From: Magnetovibrio sp.
Lineage (GTDB): Bacteria; Pseudomonadota; Alphaproteobacteria; Rhodospirillales; Magnetovibrionaceae
Direction: 5' to 3'
Length of the DNA stretch: 64,000 bases
Assembly: GCA_026196495.1 (NCBI GenBank)
Contig: JAPHSY010000001.1
Coordinates: 62,001-126,000 of the forward strand
Shown one piece after another: positions 1 through 8,994 of this stretch; the first letter of the stretch is position 1; each line of letters opens with the position of its first letter. The notes beneath the pieces were generated by a model. It had not been told where the DNA came from and ran no database searches. It worked only from the letters and a program-made list of their open reading frames with translations. Position numbers and translations under genes: made by a program.

Positions 1-1
1 A

Positions 2-1270
2 GGTTACGGGGCCAGCGATGACCCCAAAGGCGCCGATATGGTGATTTTGAACACCTGTCATATTCGCGAAAAGGCGGCTGAAAAGGTTTATTCTGAGCTG
101 GGTCGCCTGCGCATTCAAAAAGAAGCCATGGCCAAAAAAGGCCAACGTATGGTCTTGGCCGTGACCGGCTGCGTTGCCCAGGCCGAAGGCGAAGAAGTTC
201 TGCGACGCGCCCCGTATGTGGATATGGTTTTTGGCCCACAAACGTATCACCGGTTGCCGCAAATGGTCGCCGAAGCCACCCGTGCCACGGGCCAAGTACT
301 GGACACAGACTTTCCCGAAGAAAGCAAATTCGATGCCCTGCCTGTAGACCGCCAAGTCGAAGGCTCTGCCGCATTTCTGGCGATCCAAGAAGGTTGTGAT
401 AAATTCTGCACCTATTGTGTGGTGCCTTATACCCGCGGTGCTGAATATTCCCGTCCTGCATCTGACGTTTTGGCGGAAGCCAAACGCTTGGTTGCAGCGG
501 GTGCTCAGGAAATCACGTTCTTGGGCCAAAACGTCAACAGCTATCATGGCGAAGCCGCGGATGGTTCGGAATGGAACTTGGCGCGCCTGATCCGTGAAGC
601 CGCTGACATTGACGGCCTGGAACGAATTCGCTTTATGACCAGCTATCCGGCAGAAGTGGATGACGACTTGATCGCGGCACACCGTGATGTGGATAAGTTG
701 ATGCCCTATTTGCACCTTCCGGTTCAGGCCGGATCGGATCGGGTTCTGCAAGCCATGAATCGCAATCATTCGGTTGATGAGTATCGTGCCCTGGTGGACA
801 AGCTCCGCACTGCGCGGCCCGACATCGCTTTGTCGTCGGATTTCATTGTTGGTTTTCCTGGTGAAAACGATACAGATTTTCGCGATACCTTAAAGCTGGT
901 CGAAGACATCACCTTTATTCAGGCCTATTCGTTCAAATATTCCGCACGTCCTGGTACACCAGCGGCGTTGATGGACTTTCAGGTGGACGAAGCGGTGAAG
1001 GCGGAACGCTTGGCAGAACTGCAGGCATTGCTGAACACCCAGACCTTGGATTTTAACAAAGCCATGATTGGTAAGACCATGGCGGTGTTGTTTGATCGCA
1101 GCGGCAAAAAGCCCGGCCAGCTGGTGGGGCGTAGTCCTTACATGCAAGCCGTTGTTGTCGATGCGCCAGAAGATTTGATGAACACAACAATTGATGTCAC
1201 CATTGAACAAGGTGGTCCGAACTCTTTGATGGGCCGTATCTTTGACGACAATACGAAAGCCTGCGCGTGA
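2..1270 (+). CDS. miaB: tRNA-2-methylthio-N6-isopentenyladenosine synthase MiaB (5' truncated)
   Basis: Radical-SAM methylthiotransferase that adds the 2-methylthio group to i6A37 of tRNAs reading UNN codons. The frame is open from base 2, so roughly the first 40 residues, including the first cluster cysteines, lie before the window. Visible are NTCHIREKAAEKVYSEL of the N-terminal UPF0004 domain, a further cluster cysteine in VTGCVAQ, the radical-SAM CDKFCTYC motif (CxxxCxxC) followed by VPYTRG, and a C-terminal TRAM domain (about the last 65 residues). The stop codon overlaps the GTG start of the PhoH gene by four bases, so the two are probably translationally coupled. Confidence 0.96.
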   Translation, partial: GYGASDDPKGADMVILNTCHIREKAAEKVYSELGRLRIQKEAMAKKGQRMVLAVTGCVAQAEGEEVLRRAPYVDMVFGPQTYHRLPQMVAEATRATGQVLDTDFPEESKFDALPVDRQVEGSAAFLAIQEGCDKFCTYCVVPYTRGAEYSRPASDVLAEAKRLVAAGAQEITFLGQNVNSYHGEAADGSEWNLARLIREAADIDGLERIRFMTSYPAEVDDDLIAAHRDVDKLMPYLHLPVQAGSDRVLQAMNRNHSVDEYRALVDKLRTARPDIALSSDFIVGFPGENDTDFRDTLKLVEDITFIQAYSFKYSARPGTPAALMDFQVDEAVKAERLAELQALLNTQTLDFNKAMIGKTMAVLFDRSGKKPGQLVGRSPYMQAVVVDAPEDLMNTTIDVTIEQGGPNSLMGRIFDDNTKACA

Positions 1271-2316
1271 TCAAAAAAACTAAAACTCCATTAAAACCCA
1301 AAAAAAGAAAACCCACGCCTGAACCGGAACTCCGCACAGCGCAGTTGAGCTTTAGCGACAATCACTTGGCGCAAGCTTTGTTTGGAGCCCATGCGACGCA
1401 TTTGGTTCAGGTGGAAACAGAATTGGGTGTAACCATTGATGCACGCGGTGCGGACCTAAGCATTCAAGGTGGTCCCGGTGCGGTGGATATGGCGGAACGT
1501 GTTTTGATGAGCCTTTATAACCGTCTTGTCGAAGGCTCTGAGGTTTCATCCCAAGAAGTGGGTGCTGCCTTGCGCATGGTGCGTCAGCCCGGTGGTCGTC
1601 TCGCTGATGTAAATATGGAAGTGCACACCAAGCGTCGGGTGATCTCGCCGCGCTCTGCCACCCAGGCCACTTATTTGCAAGCCATTGATGATTGTGAACT
1701 GGTGTTTGGTACCGGGCCTGCAGGTACGGGTAAAACTTATTTGGCTGTGGCCAAAGCGGTTGAGTTGCTGGTGCGTGGTGAAGTGGATCGCATTATCTTG
1801 TCACGCCCGGCCGTCGAGGCCGGGGAACAGCTGGGCTTTTTGCCCGGCGATATGCAGGAAAAAGTCGATCCTTATCTGCGCCCGCTTTACGATGCATTGT
1901 ATGACATGATGCCATCGGACCAAGTGGTGAAGCGTTTGGAAAATGGTGAGATTGAGGTTGCCCCCTTGGCGTTTATGCGGGGGCGCACACTGGCCAATGC
2001 TTTTGTGATTTTGGATGAAGCCCAAAACACCACAGCGGTGCAGATGAAAATGTTTCTGACCCGTTTGGGTGAAAATGCGCGGATGGTGGTGACCGGTGAT
2101 TTGTCCCAGGTTGATTTGCCGCGTGGCACCCGGTCGGGTCTGCGTGACGCGCGTGACATTTTACAAGATGTTGAAGGTTTAGCGTTTGTTGAATTTGGTG
2201 CCGCCGATGTTGTTCGGCACAAAATTGTGACCCGAATTGTCAATGCATATGATGCGGCCGAAAAGAAACGCAAAGCGGCTGCACGCTATGAAAAAAACGA
2301 GAGCAAAAAGAAATGA
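1267..2316 (+). CDS. ybeZ: PhoH-like ATPase (YbeZ)
   Basis: Cytoplasmic P-loop NTPase of the PhoH family, thought to work with YbeY in RNA maturation or ribosome quality control. A basic N-terminus (KKTKTPLKPKKRKP) precedes a KH-like region. The Walker A motif is GPAGTGKT (about residue 150) and the Walker B is VILDEAQNTT. The length of 349 residues is normal. The start is GTG, overlapping the miaB stop, and the end overlaps the ybeY start (ATGA), which argues for one tightly coupled transcript. The exact biochemical activity of the family is poorly defined. Confidence 0.95.
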   Translation: MIKKTKTPLKPKKRKPTPEPELRTAQLSFSDNHLAQALFGAHATHLVQVETELGVTIDARGADLSIQGGPGAVDMAERVLMSLYNRLVEGSEVSSQEVGAALRMVRQPGGRLADVNMEVHTKRRVISPRSATQATYLQAIDDCELVFGTGPAGTGKTYLAVAKAVELLVRGEVDRIILSRPAVEAGEQLGFLPGDMQEKVDPYLRPLYDALYDMMPSDQVVKRLENGEIEVAPLAFMRGRTLANAFVILDEAQNTTAVQMKMFLTRLGENARMVVTGDLSQVDLPRGTRSGLRDARDILQDVEGLAFVEFGAADVVRHKIVTRIVNAYDAAEKKRKAAARYEKNESKKK

Positions 2317-2819
2317 CATGCACGCTTCTTCCTAAACTGTGGATTGATATCGCAGTGGATAAGGGTGCTTGGGTTGAAACTCTGCCCGATTACCAAGCAA
2401 TCATAGAGCGTGCCATCAATGAGACTGTGGCTGTGGCCGCTGAATTTGAAGGTGAGGCTGAATGGGAAATTAGCGTTTTGCTCACCGACAATGATGCAGT
2501 TCAAATTTTGAATCGCGATTGGCGCGGCAAGGATAAGCCCACCAACGTCTTGTCGTTTCCGGCCAGCGGTGGCGATCAGCCCATTGATGCACCGCAGATG
2601 CTCGGTGACATCGCCATGGCCTATGAAACCGTGATCTGTGAAGCACAAGATATGGACAAATCTGTATCAGATCATTTTTGTCATTTGGTGGTTCATGGTA
2701 TGCTGCATTTGTTAGGCTTTGATCACATTTGCGATGAACAAGCAGATGAAATGGAGCCCTTGGAAATTGAAATTTTGGACGGACTGGGTATGCCGAGCCC
2801 TTACCCCGACCGTGCTTAA
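2313..2819 (+). CDS. ybeY: Endoribonuclease YbeY (rRNA maturation factor)
   Basis: Metal-dependent single-strand endoribonuclease needed for 16S rRNA 3'-end maturation and ribosome quality control. The zinc-binding signature HGMLHLLGFDH (HxxxHxxxxxH) is intact near residue 130, preceded by the family motif NVLSFPA. At 168 residues it is of usual size. Its ATG overlaps the last codon and stop of ybeZ, so it lies in the same operon as its usual partner. No anomaly seen. Confidence 0.96.
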   Translation: MTCTLLPKLWIDIAVDKGAWVETLPDYQAIIERAINETVAVAAEFEGEAEWEISVLLTDNDAVQILNRDWRGKDKPTNVLSFPASGGDQPIDAPQMLGDIAMAYETVICEAQDMDKSVSDHFCHLVVHGMLHLLGFDHICDEQADEMEPLEIEILDGLGMPSPYPDRA

Positions 2820-2839
2820 GTGAGGTTACTGAAAAGCGG

Positions 2840-3826
2840 ATGAACGACGAGTCCCCCTCTATAGAGCCGACCCGCTCTGACACTTCAGAAGACGGTCGGC
2901 GTGATAAATCCTTATTCAAATCCATGATCGATTGGATTAGCGGGCGCAACGGCGAGACCGCACGTGACCAATTGGAAGAAATCATCGAAGACACGGAAGA
3001 TGGTGAATCTTCTTTGGGTGCGGATGAACGTCAGCTCTTACTCAATATTCTTGAGCTTAAAGATCAGACTGTATCTGATGTTATGATTCCGCGTGCCGAT
3101 ATTGTTGCGGTCAAAGTTGATGCGGATTTGGAAGAACTGATTTCCATCATCATTGAAGAAGCACACTCTCGCATGCCGCTGTTTCGCGAAACCTTAGACG
3201 ATGCGTTTGGGATCGTTCACGTCAAAGACGTGTTGGCATGGAAGGGGCGTGATGCTGATTTTTCCGCGTCCAGTATTGTCCGCCCGGTGTTGTTTGTTGC
3301 GCCGAGTATGCAGGTGTTGGAACTGCTGTTGGAAATGCGTGCCAAGCGAGTTCACATGGCGTTGGTGGTTGATGAGTTCGGCGGCATTGATGGTTTGGTG
3401 ACCATTGAAGATTTGGTTGAAGAAATTGTCGGTGAAATTGAAGATGAGTTTGACCAAGACGAAAAGCCCAGCTTGGAAAAACGCTTTGATGGCAGCTGGG
3501 ATGCCAGCGCACGCACACCGTTGGAAGATTTGGAAACAGCGTTAAGTATCGAGTTGTTCAATGAAGAAGAACACGATGAAATTGATACTTTGGGCGGCTT
3601 GGTCTTTTCCATTGCAGGTCGGGTGCCTTCACGTGGTGAACTGTTGACGCATTCCAGTGGCATTGAATTTGAAATTTTGGATGTTGATCCACGCCGCATC
3701 AAACGACTGCGCTTGCGTGTACCCAAAACAGTATTGGGAGACGTGTTAAGCTTCGAAGTCTCACAAGGTGACGATAGCGTCAAGGCGTCGGACGATTCCG
3801 ACCCGCCTAAAGCGAATGAGGCCTGA
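2840..3826 (+). CDS. corC: CBS-domain protein of the CorC/YbeX (HlyC/CorC) family
   Basis: Soluble short form of the hemolysin-C/CorC family, with no DUF21 membrane domain before the CBS pair. After an acidic N-terminus, the CBS region starts around VSDVMIPRADIVAV and contains the family signature GGIDGLVTIEDLVEEIVGEI. A C-terminal transporter-associated (CorC_HlyC) domain follows (about residues 230-310, ending RLRLRVP). It is linked in the family to magnesium/cobalt homeostasis and, through its neighbours, to ribosome maturation. It lies 20 bases after ybeY and 3 bases before lnt, which is the classic proteobacterial order. Confidence 0.92.
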   Translation: MNDESPSIEPTRSDTSEDGRRDKSLFKSMIDWISGRNGETARDQLEEIIEDTEDGESSLGADERQLLLNILELKDQTVSDVMIPRADIVAVKVDADLEELISIIIEEAHSRMPLFRETLDDAFGIVHVKDVLAWKGRDADFSASSIVRPVLFVAPSMQVLELLLEMRAKRVHMALVVDEFGGIDGLVTIEDLVEEIVGEIEDEFDQDEKPSLEKRFDGSWDASARTPLEDLETALSIELFNEEEHDEIDTLGGLVFSIAGRVPSRGELLTHSSGIEFEILDVDPRRIKRLRLRVPKTVLGDVLSFEVSQGDDSVKASDDSDPPKANEA

Positions 3827-3829
3827 TCG

Positions 3830-5440
3830 TTGGTGGGGGGGCTTTCTCTAAAGTTGTTCGCACTGCGCCAAAGATTGGCGGGCCTGAGTACGTGGCAGAT
3901 ACGTTTTGTGGCTTTTGTTTTGGGCTTGTTGGCGGTATTTGCGATGCCGCCGATTTATCAAATCTATCTTTTGATACCGGCCTTTTCAGGGTTGTTGTGG
4001 ATGGCTGTCGATGCCCCAACACGCTGGAAAGCCTTTGTCGTTGGTTGGTGGTTTGGTGCGGGCTTTTTTACCGGGGGGCTATATTGGGTGTCGTTTGCCC
4101 TGTTGGTGGACGCTGAAAAATTTGCATGGTTGATGCCCATTGCGATTTTTGGTTTTGCGTTTGGTTTGGGGCTGTTTGTCGCCTTGAACACATTGGTGGT
4201 ACGGATGATTCCGGGTGACTTAACCGCCAAGGCAATGGTGTTGGCCGGAACCTGGGTCTTGTTGGAATGGATCCGCAGTTGGATATTTACGGGCCTGCCT
4301 TGGAATCCCCTGGGCAGTGTTTGGGCCTTTGCAGATGCCCCCTTACAGGTGACGTGGCTGGTGGGTGTGTTTGGTTTGAGTCTGTTCACGGCCTTGCTGG
4401 CGGTTATGCCGGGAACCTTTGGGCAAGCTTCCCAAAACAACAATCCCCAAGACAATGGTCCAATACGATTGTTGATTGCGTCAGTGGCTGCGATGGGCGT
4501 TGTGTGGGTGGGCGGAAGCTATCGTTTGGCGGATGCGACGGATGCGGTGGTGGATGGGGTGCGCTTGCGCTTGATACAACCCAACATCCCCCAAAACGAA
4601 AAATGGAAACCGGAATTGCGCCAACGCAACATCATGGCGCAAGTGGACTTGGCTTTATCTCCGCCCAAGGTGGGGGAGCCTACGCCTACGCATATTATCT
4701 GGGCGGAGACTTCGGCCCCCTTTTTTATTGAAAACAGTCCGGAATGGCGCCGTTTAATTGGTGCGGCGACGCCAAAGGGGGGGCTTACCATATTGGGCGC
4801 CCCACGGGTGTTGCCTGATGCGTCCGATGACGGCTCTTTCAAAGTCGCCAACGCTTTGTTGGCACTGGATGATAAGGGCCGTGTGACCGACACCTATGAC
4901 AAATTTCATTTGGTGCCATTTGGCGAATATGTCCCTTTGTCGGACTGGCTGCCATTGGACAAAATCACCCAAGGGCAAGGGGCCTTTACCCCTGGACCAG
5001 GGCTGCAGACTTTGAACTTGAAAGGCCTGCCCCCGGTCAGTCCATTGATTTGTTACGAAGTGATTTTCCCCGGTGCGGTTGTGAATCCAGATGACAATCT
5101 TGATCGTCGGGCCCAGTGGTTATTGAACCTTACCAATGATGCTTGGTATGGCGCGACGGCTGGTCCACATCAACATTTTGTGAGTGCACGATTGCGCGCT
5201 GTTGAAGAAGGTTTGCCTGCGGTGCGGGTGGCTTTTACGGGGATATCCGGCATTGTTGATGCCTATGGACGCACTCAATCAATACGCGCATTGGGAGAAA
5301 AAGGCTTTGTTGACGGGGGCTTACCTATAGCTGTGAAAGCTATCGGTCCATACAGTCAGTATGGAGATGTGATTCCCGTGTTGATGGCCTTGCTGACCTT
5401 GTTACTTGCAAGTCTGCACGTCATAAGAAACCGCACATAA
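3830..5440 (+). CDS. lnt: Apolipoprotein N-acyltransferase
   Basis: Inner-membrane enzyme that N-acylates the cysteine of apolipoproteins, the last step of lipoprotein maturation. The N-terminal half is strongly hydrophobic with several membrane spans, for example WQIRFVAFVLGLLAVFAM. The periplasmic nitrilase domain carries the three catalytic elements: Glu in WAETSAPFF, Lys in DKFHLVPFGEYVPL and Cys in LICYEVIFPG. A last hydrophobic segment ends the protein. The frame opens with TTG at 3830 and GTG follows immediately at 3833; either could be the start. 536 residues is typical. Confidence 0.95.
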   Translation: MVGGLSLKLFALRQRLAGLSTWQIRFVAFVLGLLAVFAMPPIYQIYLLIPAFSGLLWMAVDAPTRWKAFVVGWWFGAGFFTGGLYWVSFALLVDAEKFAWLMPIAIFGFAFGLGLFVALNTLVVRMIPGDLTAKAMVLAGTWVLLEWIRSWIFTGLPWNPLGSVWAFADAPLQVTWLVGVFGLSLFTALLAVMPGTFGQASQNNNPQDNGPIRLLIASVAAMGVVWVGGSYRLADATDAVVDGVRLRLIQPNIPQNEKWKPELRQRNIMAQVDLALSPPKVGEPTPTHIIWAETSAPFFIENSPEWRRLIGAATPKGGLTILGAPRVLPDASDDGSFKVANALLALDDKGRVTDTYDKFHLVPFGEYVPLSDWLPLDKITQGQGAFTPGPGLQTLNLKGLPPVSPLICYEVIFPGAVVNPDDNLDRRAQWLLNLTNDAWYGATAGPHQHFVSARLRAVEEGLPAVRVAFTGISGIVDAYGRTQSIRALGEKGFVDGGLPIAVKAIGPYSQYGDVIPVLMALLTLLLASLHVIRNRT

Positions 5441-5473
5441 ATCAGGGTTTTTGTCTGCATAAGATATACGGTC

Positions 5474-5504
5474 TTGTTATACTAAAGATTGCATACCATA
5501 TAAT
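5474..5504 (+). promoter_or_regulatory. Possible sigma70 promoter for the XRE regulator gene
   Basis: TTGTTA (5474-5479) and a perfect TATAAT (5499-5504) lie 19 bases apart in the 199-base gap before the regulator gene. An alternative is TTGACC at 5528 with TAAGAG 17 bases further on. The leader after these can form nested pairs CCCTT/AAGGG (5525-5529 with 5564-5568) around ACCCC/GGGGT (5531-5535 with 5547-5551). This is read by eye only. Confidence 0.35.
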
Positions 5505-5639
5505 GCTGTATGGGAGCAGAACATCCCTTGACCCCTACACGCGACGGGGGTAAGAGATGACTTAAGGGCTAAACCAAAATTAGCACCATTATAAAGAAAA
5601 ACAATCACCCCTGACCTCTTGAACGAGAAGGACCCCCCT

Positions 5640-6110
5640 ATGCCAGCAAATACCGCAGCTTCTCAATCTGCTGACCGTCCGCCTCTTGGCACCCCCCGTC
5701 CCGTCGATGTCCATGTCGGCGCGCGTTTGCGTCAACGTCGGACCCTGTTGGGTATGAGCCAAGAAAAATTAGGCGAAGCTGTTGGCCTCACATTCCAGCA
5801 AATCCAAAAATATGAACGTGGCGCCAACCGTATTGGTGCGTCACGTTTGTATCAACTCAGCAATGTATTGGATGTTTCCGTCAGCTATTTCTTTGATGAA
5901 ATGCCTGGCGAAGTGCAAAAAACCCGTGGTGATTACGCGGGCCTGTCCCAAGCTGATGATATTGAATCGGTTCAGTCTGGTGATCCTATGGCGCGTCGTG
6001 AAACTTTGGAATTGGTGCGGGCGTACTATCGCATTGAAGATCCCAAAGTCCGCAAGCGTGTTTTCGAACTGACCAAATCCATTGCCAACGCAGCGGATTT
6101 CGAAGACTGA
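5640..6110 (+). CDS. XRE-family (Cro/CI-type HTH) transcriptional regulator
   Basis: Small DNA-binding regulator. The helix-turn-helix spans about residues 25-80 (RLRQRRTLLGMSQEKLGEAV, then LTFQQIQKYERGANRIGASR), followed by a short C-terminal helical part, a layout common in alphaproteobacteria immediately upstream of metK. The ATG at 5640 was chosen because AGAAGGA lies seven bases before it; the frame is open from TTG at 5619 without a better ribosome site. A clear terminator follows the gene. Its target is not known; the conserved position next to metK hints at a link to methionine/SAM control, but that is inference. Confidence 0.9.
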   Translation: MPANTAASQSADRPPLGTPRPVDVHVGARLRQRRTLLGMSQEKLGEAVGLTFQQIQKYERGANRIGASRLYQLSNVLDVSVSYFFDEMPGEVQKTRGDYAGLSQADDIESVQSGDPMARRETLELVRAYYRIEDPKVRKRVFELTKSIANAADFED

Positions 6111-6142
6111 TTGCCATTGGTGACAAAAGAATGTAACAAGTT

Positions 6143-6171
6143 CGGGCGCTGAGTGTTCTCAGTGCCCGTTT
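6143..6171 (+). terminator. Rho-independent terminator after the XRE regulator
   Basis: An 11-base-pair stem (CGGGCGCTGAG with CTCAGTGCCCG, one G-U pair) closes a TGTT loop and is followed by TTTCTT. It separates the regulator from the metK leader, so metK must have its own promoter or depend on read-through. Confidence 0.8.
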
Positions 6172-6180
6172 CTTGTAAAT

Positions 6181-6324
6181 GGAGTGCCTCTTTTTGGGGC
6201 CGTGGATGGATTTGGATCGCTTGCCACCACGTTAAAAAAGGCTAAGTGGGTGTACTCCGGCTATACCTAAATTGCCAAGACGCCCCGGATCCATTGGATC
6301 AACTCAAGACGGGGATAATGAACC
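6181..6324 (+). promoter_or_regulatory. Structured metK leader, candidate riboswitch-like element
   Basis: By eye the leader forms a three-way junction: closing stem GGAGT/ACTCC (6181-6185 with 6254-6258), hairpin GCCTC-TTTTT-GGGGC (6186-6200) and stem CGTGG/CCACG (6201-6205 with 6227-6231). Downstream, GATCC-ATT-GGATC (6288-6300) sits inside CCCC/GGGG (6283-6286 with 6311-6314), and that GGGG is the likely Shine-Dalgarno of metK. The position upstream of SAM synthetase suggests SAM sensing. I cannot assign it to a known SAM riboswitch class, and no folding was computed. Confidence 0.5.
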
Positions 6325-7518
6325 GTGGCGAAAGAAAACTACTTATTTACATCTGAATCTGTTTCCGAAGGTCATCCGGACAAAGTCTGTGACCGCATTT
6401 CGGATGCTGTTGTCGACGCCTTTTTGGCAGCCGACCCCGAAGCCCGTGTGGCTTGTGAAACTCTGACCACCACCAACCGCATTGTGCTGGCTGGTGAAGT
6501 GCGCGGCCCCGAGCCACTGGTAAGCTCCTCAGGTGCCGTCGACAAAGGCCGCATTGAACAGATTGCACGCGATTGTGTCAAAGACATCGGCTACGAACAA
6601 AATGGCTTTCACTGGCAGAACTGTTCCGTAGAAGTGCACCTGCATGCCCAATCTGCCGATATCGCCCAAGGTGTTGATGCAGGTTCCGGTGTCGATACCG
6701 AAGAAGGTGCTGGAGACCAAGGCATCATGTTCGGTTACGCTTGCCGCGAAACCGAAGTTTTGATGCCGGCGCCGATCTTTATGTCGCACGAAATTTTGCG
6801 CTCTATGGCTGATGCACGCCACTCCGGTGCGGACAAAGGCATTTTGCCCGATAGCAAAAGCCAAGTGACGCTGAAATACGAAAACGGTAAACCGGTTACG
6901 TGTACGTCCGTAGTTGTTTCCACGCAGCATGAAGAATCCTTGTCCCGTGACGATGTGGCCTCTCTTGTGATACCGCACATCGAACACGTCTTGCCTGATG
7001 GTTGGATGCCGCCAGAAGACGAAATCTACATCAACCCGACGGGCAAATTTGTCATCGGTGGTCCCGATGGTGACTGTGGTCTGACAGGCCGTAAAATCAT
7101 CGTTGATACCTATGGCGGTGCTGCACCGCACGGTGGCGGCGCGTTCTCGGGTAAGGACCCGACCAAGGTTGACCGTTCTGCAGCATACGTTTCTCGTTAT
7201 TTGGCGAAAAACGTTGTGGCGTCCGGCGTTGCCGACAAATGCACGATCCAATTGGCTTATGCGATTGGTATCTCCAAACCGTTGTCGGTTTATGTGGACA
7301 CCCACGGCACGGGCCAAGTGGACGAAGACAAGTTGGCAGAAGTTCTGCAAAATTTGGTTGACCTGTCACCCAAAGGTATTCGTACGCATCTCGGCATGAA
7401 CCGTCCGATTTATGCGCGTACCGCTGCTTATGGCCACTTTGGGCGTCAGCCCGACGGTGATGGTGGTTTTTCTTGGGAACAAACCGATATCGCGGAAGCG
7501 ATTAAGGGTGCGTTCTAA
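6325..7518 (+). CDS. metK: S-adenosylmethionine synthase
   Basis: Makes S-adenosylmethionine from methionine and ATP in the cytoplasm. Diagnostic motifs are intact: [14 protein letters not shown] near the N-terminus, [12 protein letters not shown] (methionine-loop/ATP region) and the P-loop-like [19 protein letters not shown]. 397 residues is usual for alphaproteobacterial forms. The start is GTG, with GGGGA about ten bases upstream; that Shine-Dalgarno can be paired in the leader helix described for this gene. trmB follows after 14 bases, so the two are probably cotranscribed. Confidence 0.97.
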   Translation: MAKENYLFTSESVSEGHPDKVCDRISDAVVDAFLAADPEARVACETLTTTNRIVLAGEVRGPEPLVSSSGAVDKGRIEQIARDCVKDIGYEQNGFHWQNCSVEVHLHAQSADIAQGVDAGSGVDTEEGAGDQGIMFGYACRETEVLMPAPIFMSHEILRSMADARHSGADKGILPDSKSQVTLKYENGKPVTCTSVVVSTQHEESLSRDDVASLVIPHIEHVLPDGWMPPEDEIYINPTGKFVIGGPDGDCGLTGRKIIVDTYGGAAPHGGGAFSGKDPTKVDRSAAYVSRYLAKNVVASGVADKCTIQLAYAIGISKPLSVYVDTHGTGQVDEDKLAEVLQNLVDLSPKGIRTHLGMNRPIYARTAAYGHFGRQPDGDGGFSWEQTDIAEAIKGAF

Positions 7519-7532
7519 GAGACGACACACAA

Positions 7533-8231
7533 ATGACTTCAGATACCGATCATAACGGTCCTGGATATCTACGTTCTTACGGCCGGCGGCAAGGCAAAAA
7601 GCTTCGCCCCGGCCGCGAACGTTTGGTAACTGAGCTGTTGCCGCAAATTGCGGTGTTGCCTGGCACGCCGGTGCGCGACTTGTTTGATGCGGATATCAAA
7701 TCACTGTGGATGGAAATCGGTTTTGGCGGTGGCGAACATTTGAGCGCCCAAGCCCAGGCCCATCCAGAAGTCGGCATCATTGGCTGTGAGCCCTTTATCA
7801 ATGGGGTTGCCAAGCTGCTCAGCGAAATTGATGAGCATGATCTGCAAAACGTGCGCATTCATGCCGATGATGCCCGTGATATGTTTCCAGATGTCGCCGA
7901 TGGTGCGTTGGAACGGGTGTTTATTTTATTTCCTGATCCCTGGCCCAAGGCCAAGCATCACAAACGCCGTTTAATCCAAACCCCATTGTTAAACGAATTG
8001 GCGCGTATGCTTGAAGATGGTGGTGAGTTTCGTTTTGCCTCTGACCATATGGGTTATGTGCGTTGGGTCTTGGCGTTTGTGCTGAAACACCCCGACTTTG
8101 AATGGTTGGCTGAAGGCCCCGATGATTGGCGCCAGCCCCCGGAAGGTTGGACCACTACGCGCTATGAGCAAAAGGCCTTAGCGGGTGATAAGATGGTCTA
8201 TTTGCGTTTCCGTCGAATACCGCGTGGCTAA
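7533..8231 (+). CDS. trmB: tRNA (guanine-N7-)-methyltransferase TrmB
   Basis: SAM-dependent enzyme that methylates G46 of tRNA. The SAM-binding motif I is MEIGFGGGEHL. The family signature FPDPWPKAKHHKRRL (about residues 131-145) and the C-terminal TTRYEQKA segment are present. 232 residues, ATG start. It follows metK, the source of its cofactor, by 14 bases. In related genomes rimP usually comes soon after; here a four-gene cassette intervenes. Confidence 0.95.
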   Translation: MTSDTDHNGPGYLRSYGRRQGKKLRPGRERLVTELLPQIAVLPGTPVRDLFDADIKSLWMEIGFGGGEHLSAQAQAHPEVGIIGCEPFINGVAKLLSEIDEHDLQNVRIHADDARDMFPDVADGALERVFILFPDPWPKAKHHKRRLIQTPLLNELARMLEDGGEFRFASDHMGYVRWVLAFVLKHPDFEWLAEGPDDWRQPPEGWTTTRYEQKALAGDKMVYLRFRRIPRG

Positions 8232-8337
8232 CACACCTATTAAATTCCAATTTACGAATATATGACCCTAGACAGGGCTGATTAGACGTGTATTTCTTTT
8301 GTTGAGTTAAATTCGTGTGTTATAGGCATTTCCCAAT

Positions 8338-8754
8338 ATGGCCACATTTGATCCTGCTGATCATAAAGTGATTGCGACGACCAGCACCCCGGCATTGGGG
8401 CAGGCGATGAAGATCATGCTTATGGCTATGGGCTTTGGTGGTGTTGAGATTGTACAGCCTGAAGATATCTGCAAGCGTGCAGAAGAATTAAAACCAACAT
8501 TTATCCTCTACACCCCTGAATATTTAACGATGCCGATGGCAGAGATAGTTAAAATTGGCTGTCCGTGTTCGCAAAAAAAAGAATGCCGGAATGCTCTGAC
8601 CGTTATTTTTCTTAAAAAGAAGACGTTCGAAAGTATCCAGGCGTCCAAGCAGATTGGCTTTGACGGGATCATTTTCGCGGACCAATCCATGGATCGATTG
8701 CTCACCGCTTTGGAAACGGTCTACCAAGTCGGCTTAGATCAAGAGACTTTGTAA
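8338..8754 (+). CDS. Receiver-like (pseudo-REC) protein of unknown function
   Basis: A 138-residue protein whose pattern of hydrophobic strands and helices matches a CheY-type receiver fold. The site expected to hold the phospho-accepting Asp reads FILYTP (residues 55-60), and the usual C-terminal Lys-Pro reads FADQ, so it should not be phosphorylated in the normal way. An insert with three cysteines (75, 77, 83; CPCSQKKEC) precedes the fourth strand (TVIFLKKK) and might bind a metal. It is the first gene of a compact cassette. The fold assignment is pattern-based. Confidence 0.6.
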   Translation: MATFDPADHKVIATTSTPALGQAMKIMLMAMGFGGVEIVQPEDICKRAEELKPTFILYTPEYLTMPMAEIVKIGCPCSQKKECRNALTVIFLKKKTFESIQASKQIGFDGIIFADQSMDRLLTALETVYQVGLDQETL

Positions 8755-8769
8755 ATTAGGAGATACCCC

Positions 8770-8964
8770 ATGAAGGACATCGTCAAACGCTTAAAACAGA
8801 TTAACGATGAAAGCCTTATTATGGAGGTGGTTAATGATTGCCTTGATGCAGCAGAGGAAATTGAATCTCTACGGGTGGAGTGCAACAAAAAGTCAGAAGC
8901 CTTAAAACAAATTAAAATGATTGCGGCCCGCGAAGAAAAAATCAGCACGAAGAAAAAGAAGTAA
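8770..8964 (+). CDS. Small coiled-coil protein, unknown
   Basis: A 64-residue, highly charged protein predicted to be nearly all helix: heptad-like leucine/isoleucine spacing through LKQINDESLIMEVVNDCLDA, then a lysine-rich end (STKKKK). A good ribosome site (AGGAGA) sits eight bases before the ATG, and it starts 15 bases after the receiver-like gene, so I regard it as real despite its size. It may be an adaptor or partner for the neighbouring proteins; this is inference. No family recognised. Confidence 0.65.
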   Translation: MKDIVKRLKQINDESLIMEVVNDCLDAAEEIESLRVECNKKSEALKQIKMIAAREEKISTKKKK

Positions 8965-8994
8965 GCTAAGCCTGGGACTATTTAGGAACACAAG

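Noticed and set aside
6272-6466. 64-codon frame overlapping the metK start
   Set aside because: Out of frame with metK, starts at TTG inside the leader and has no domain. A leader peptide is not excluded but unsupported.
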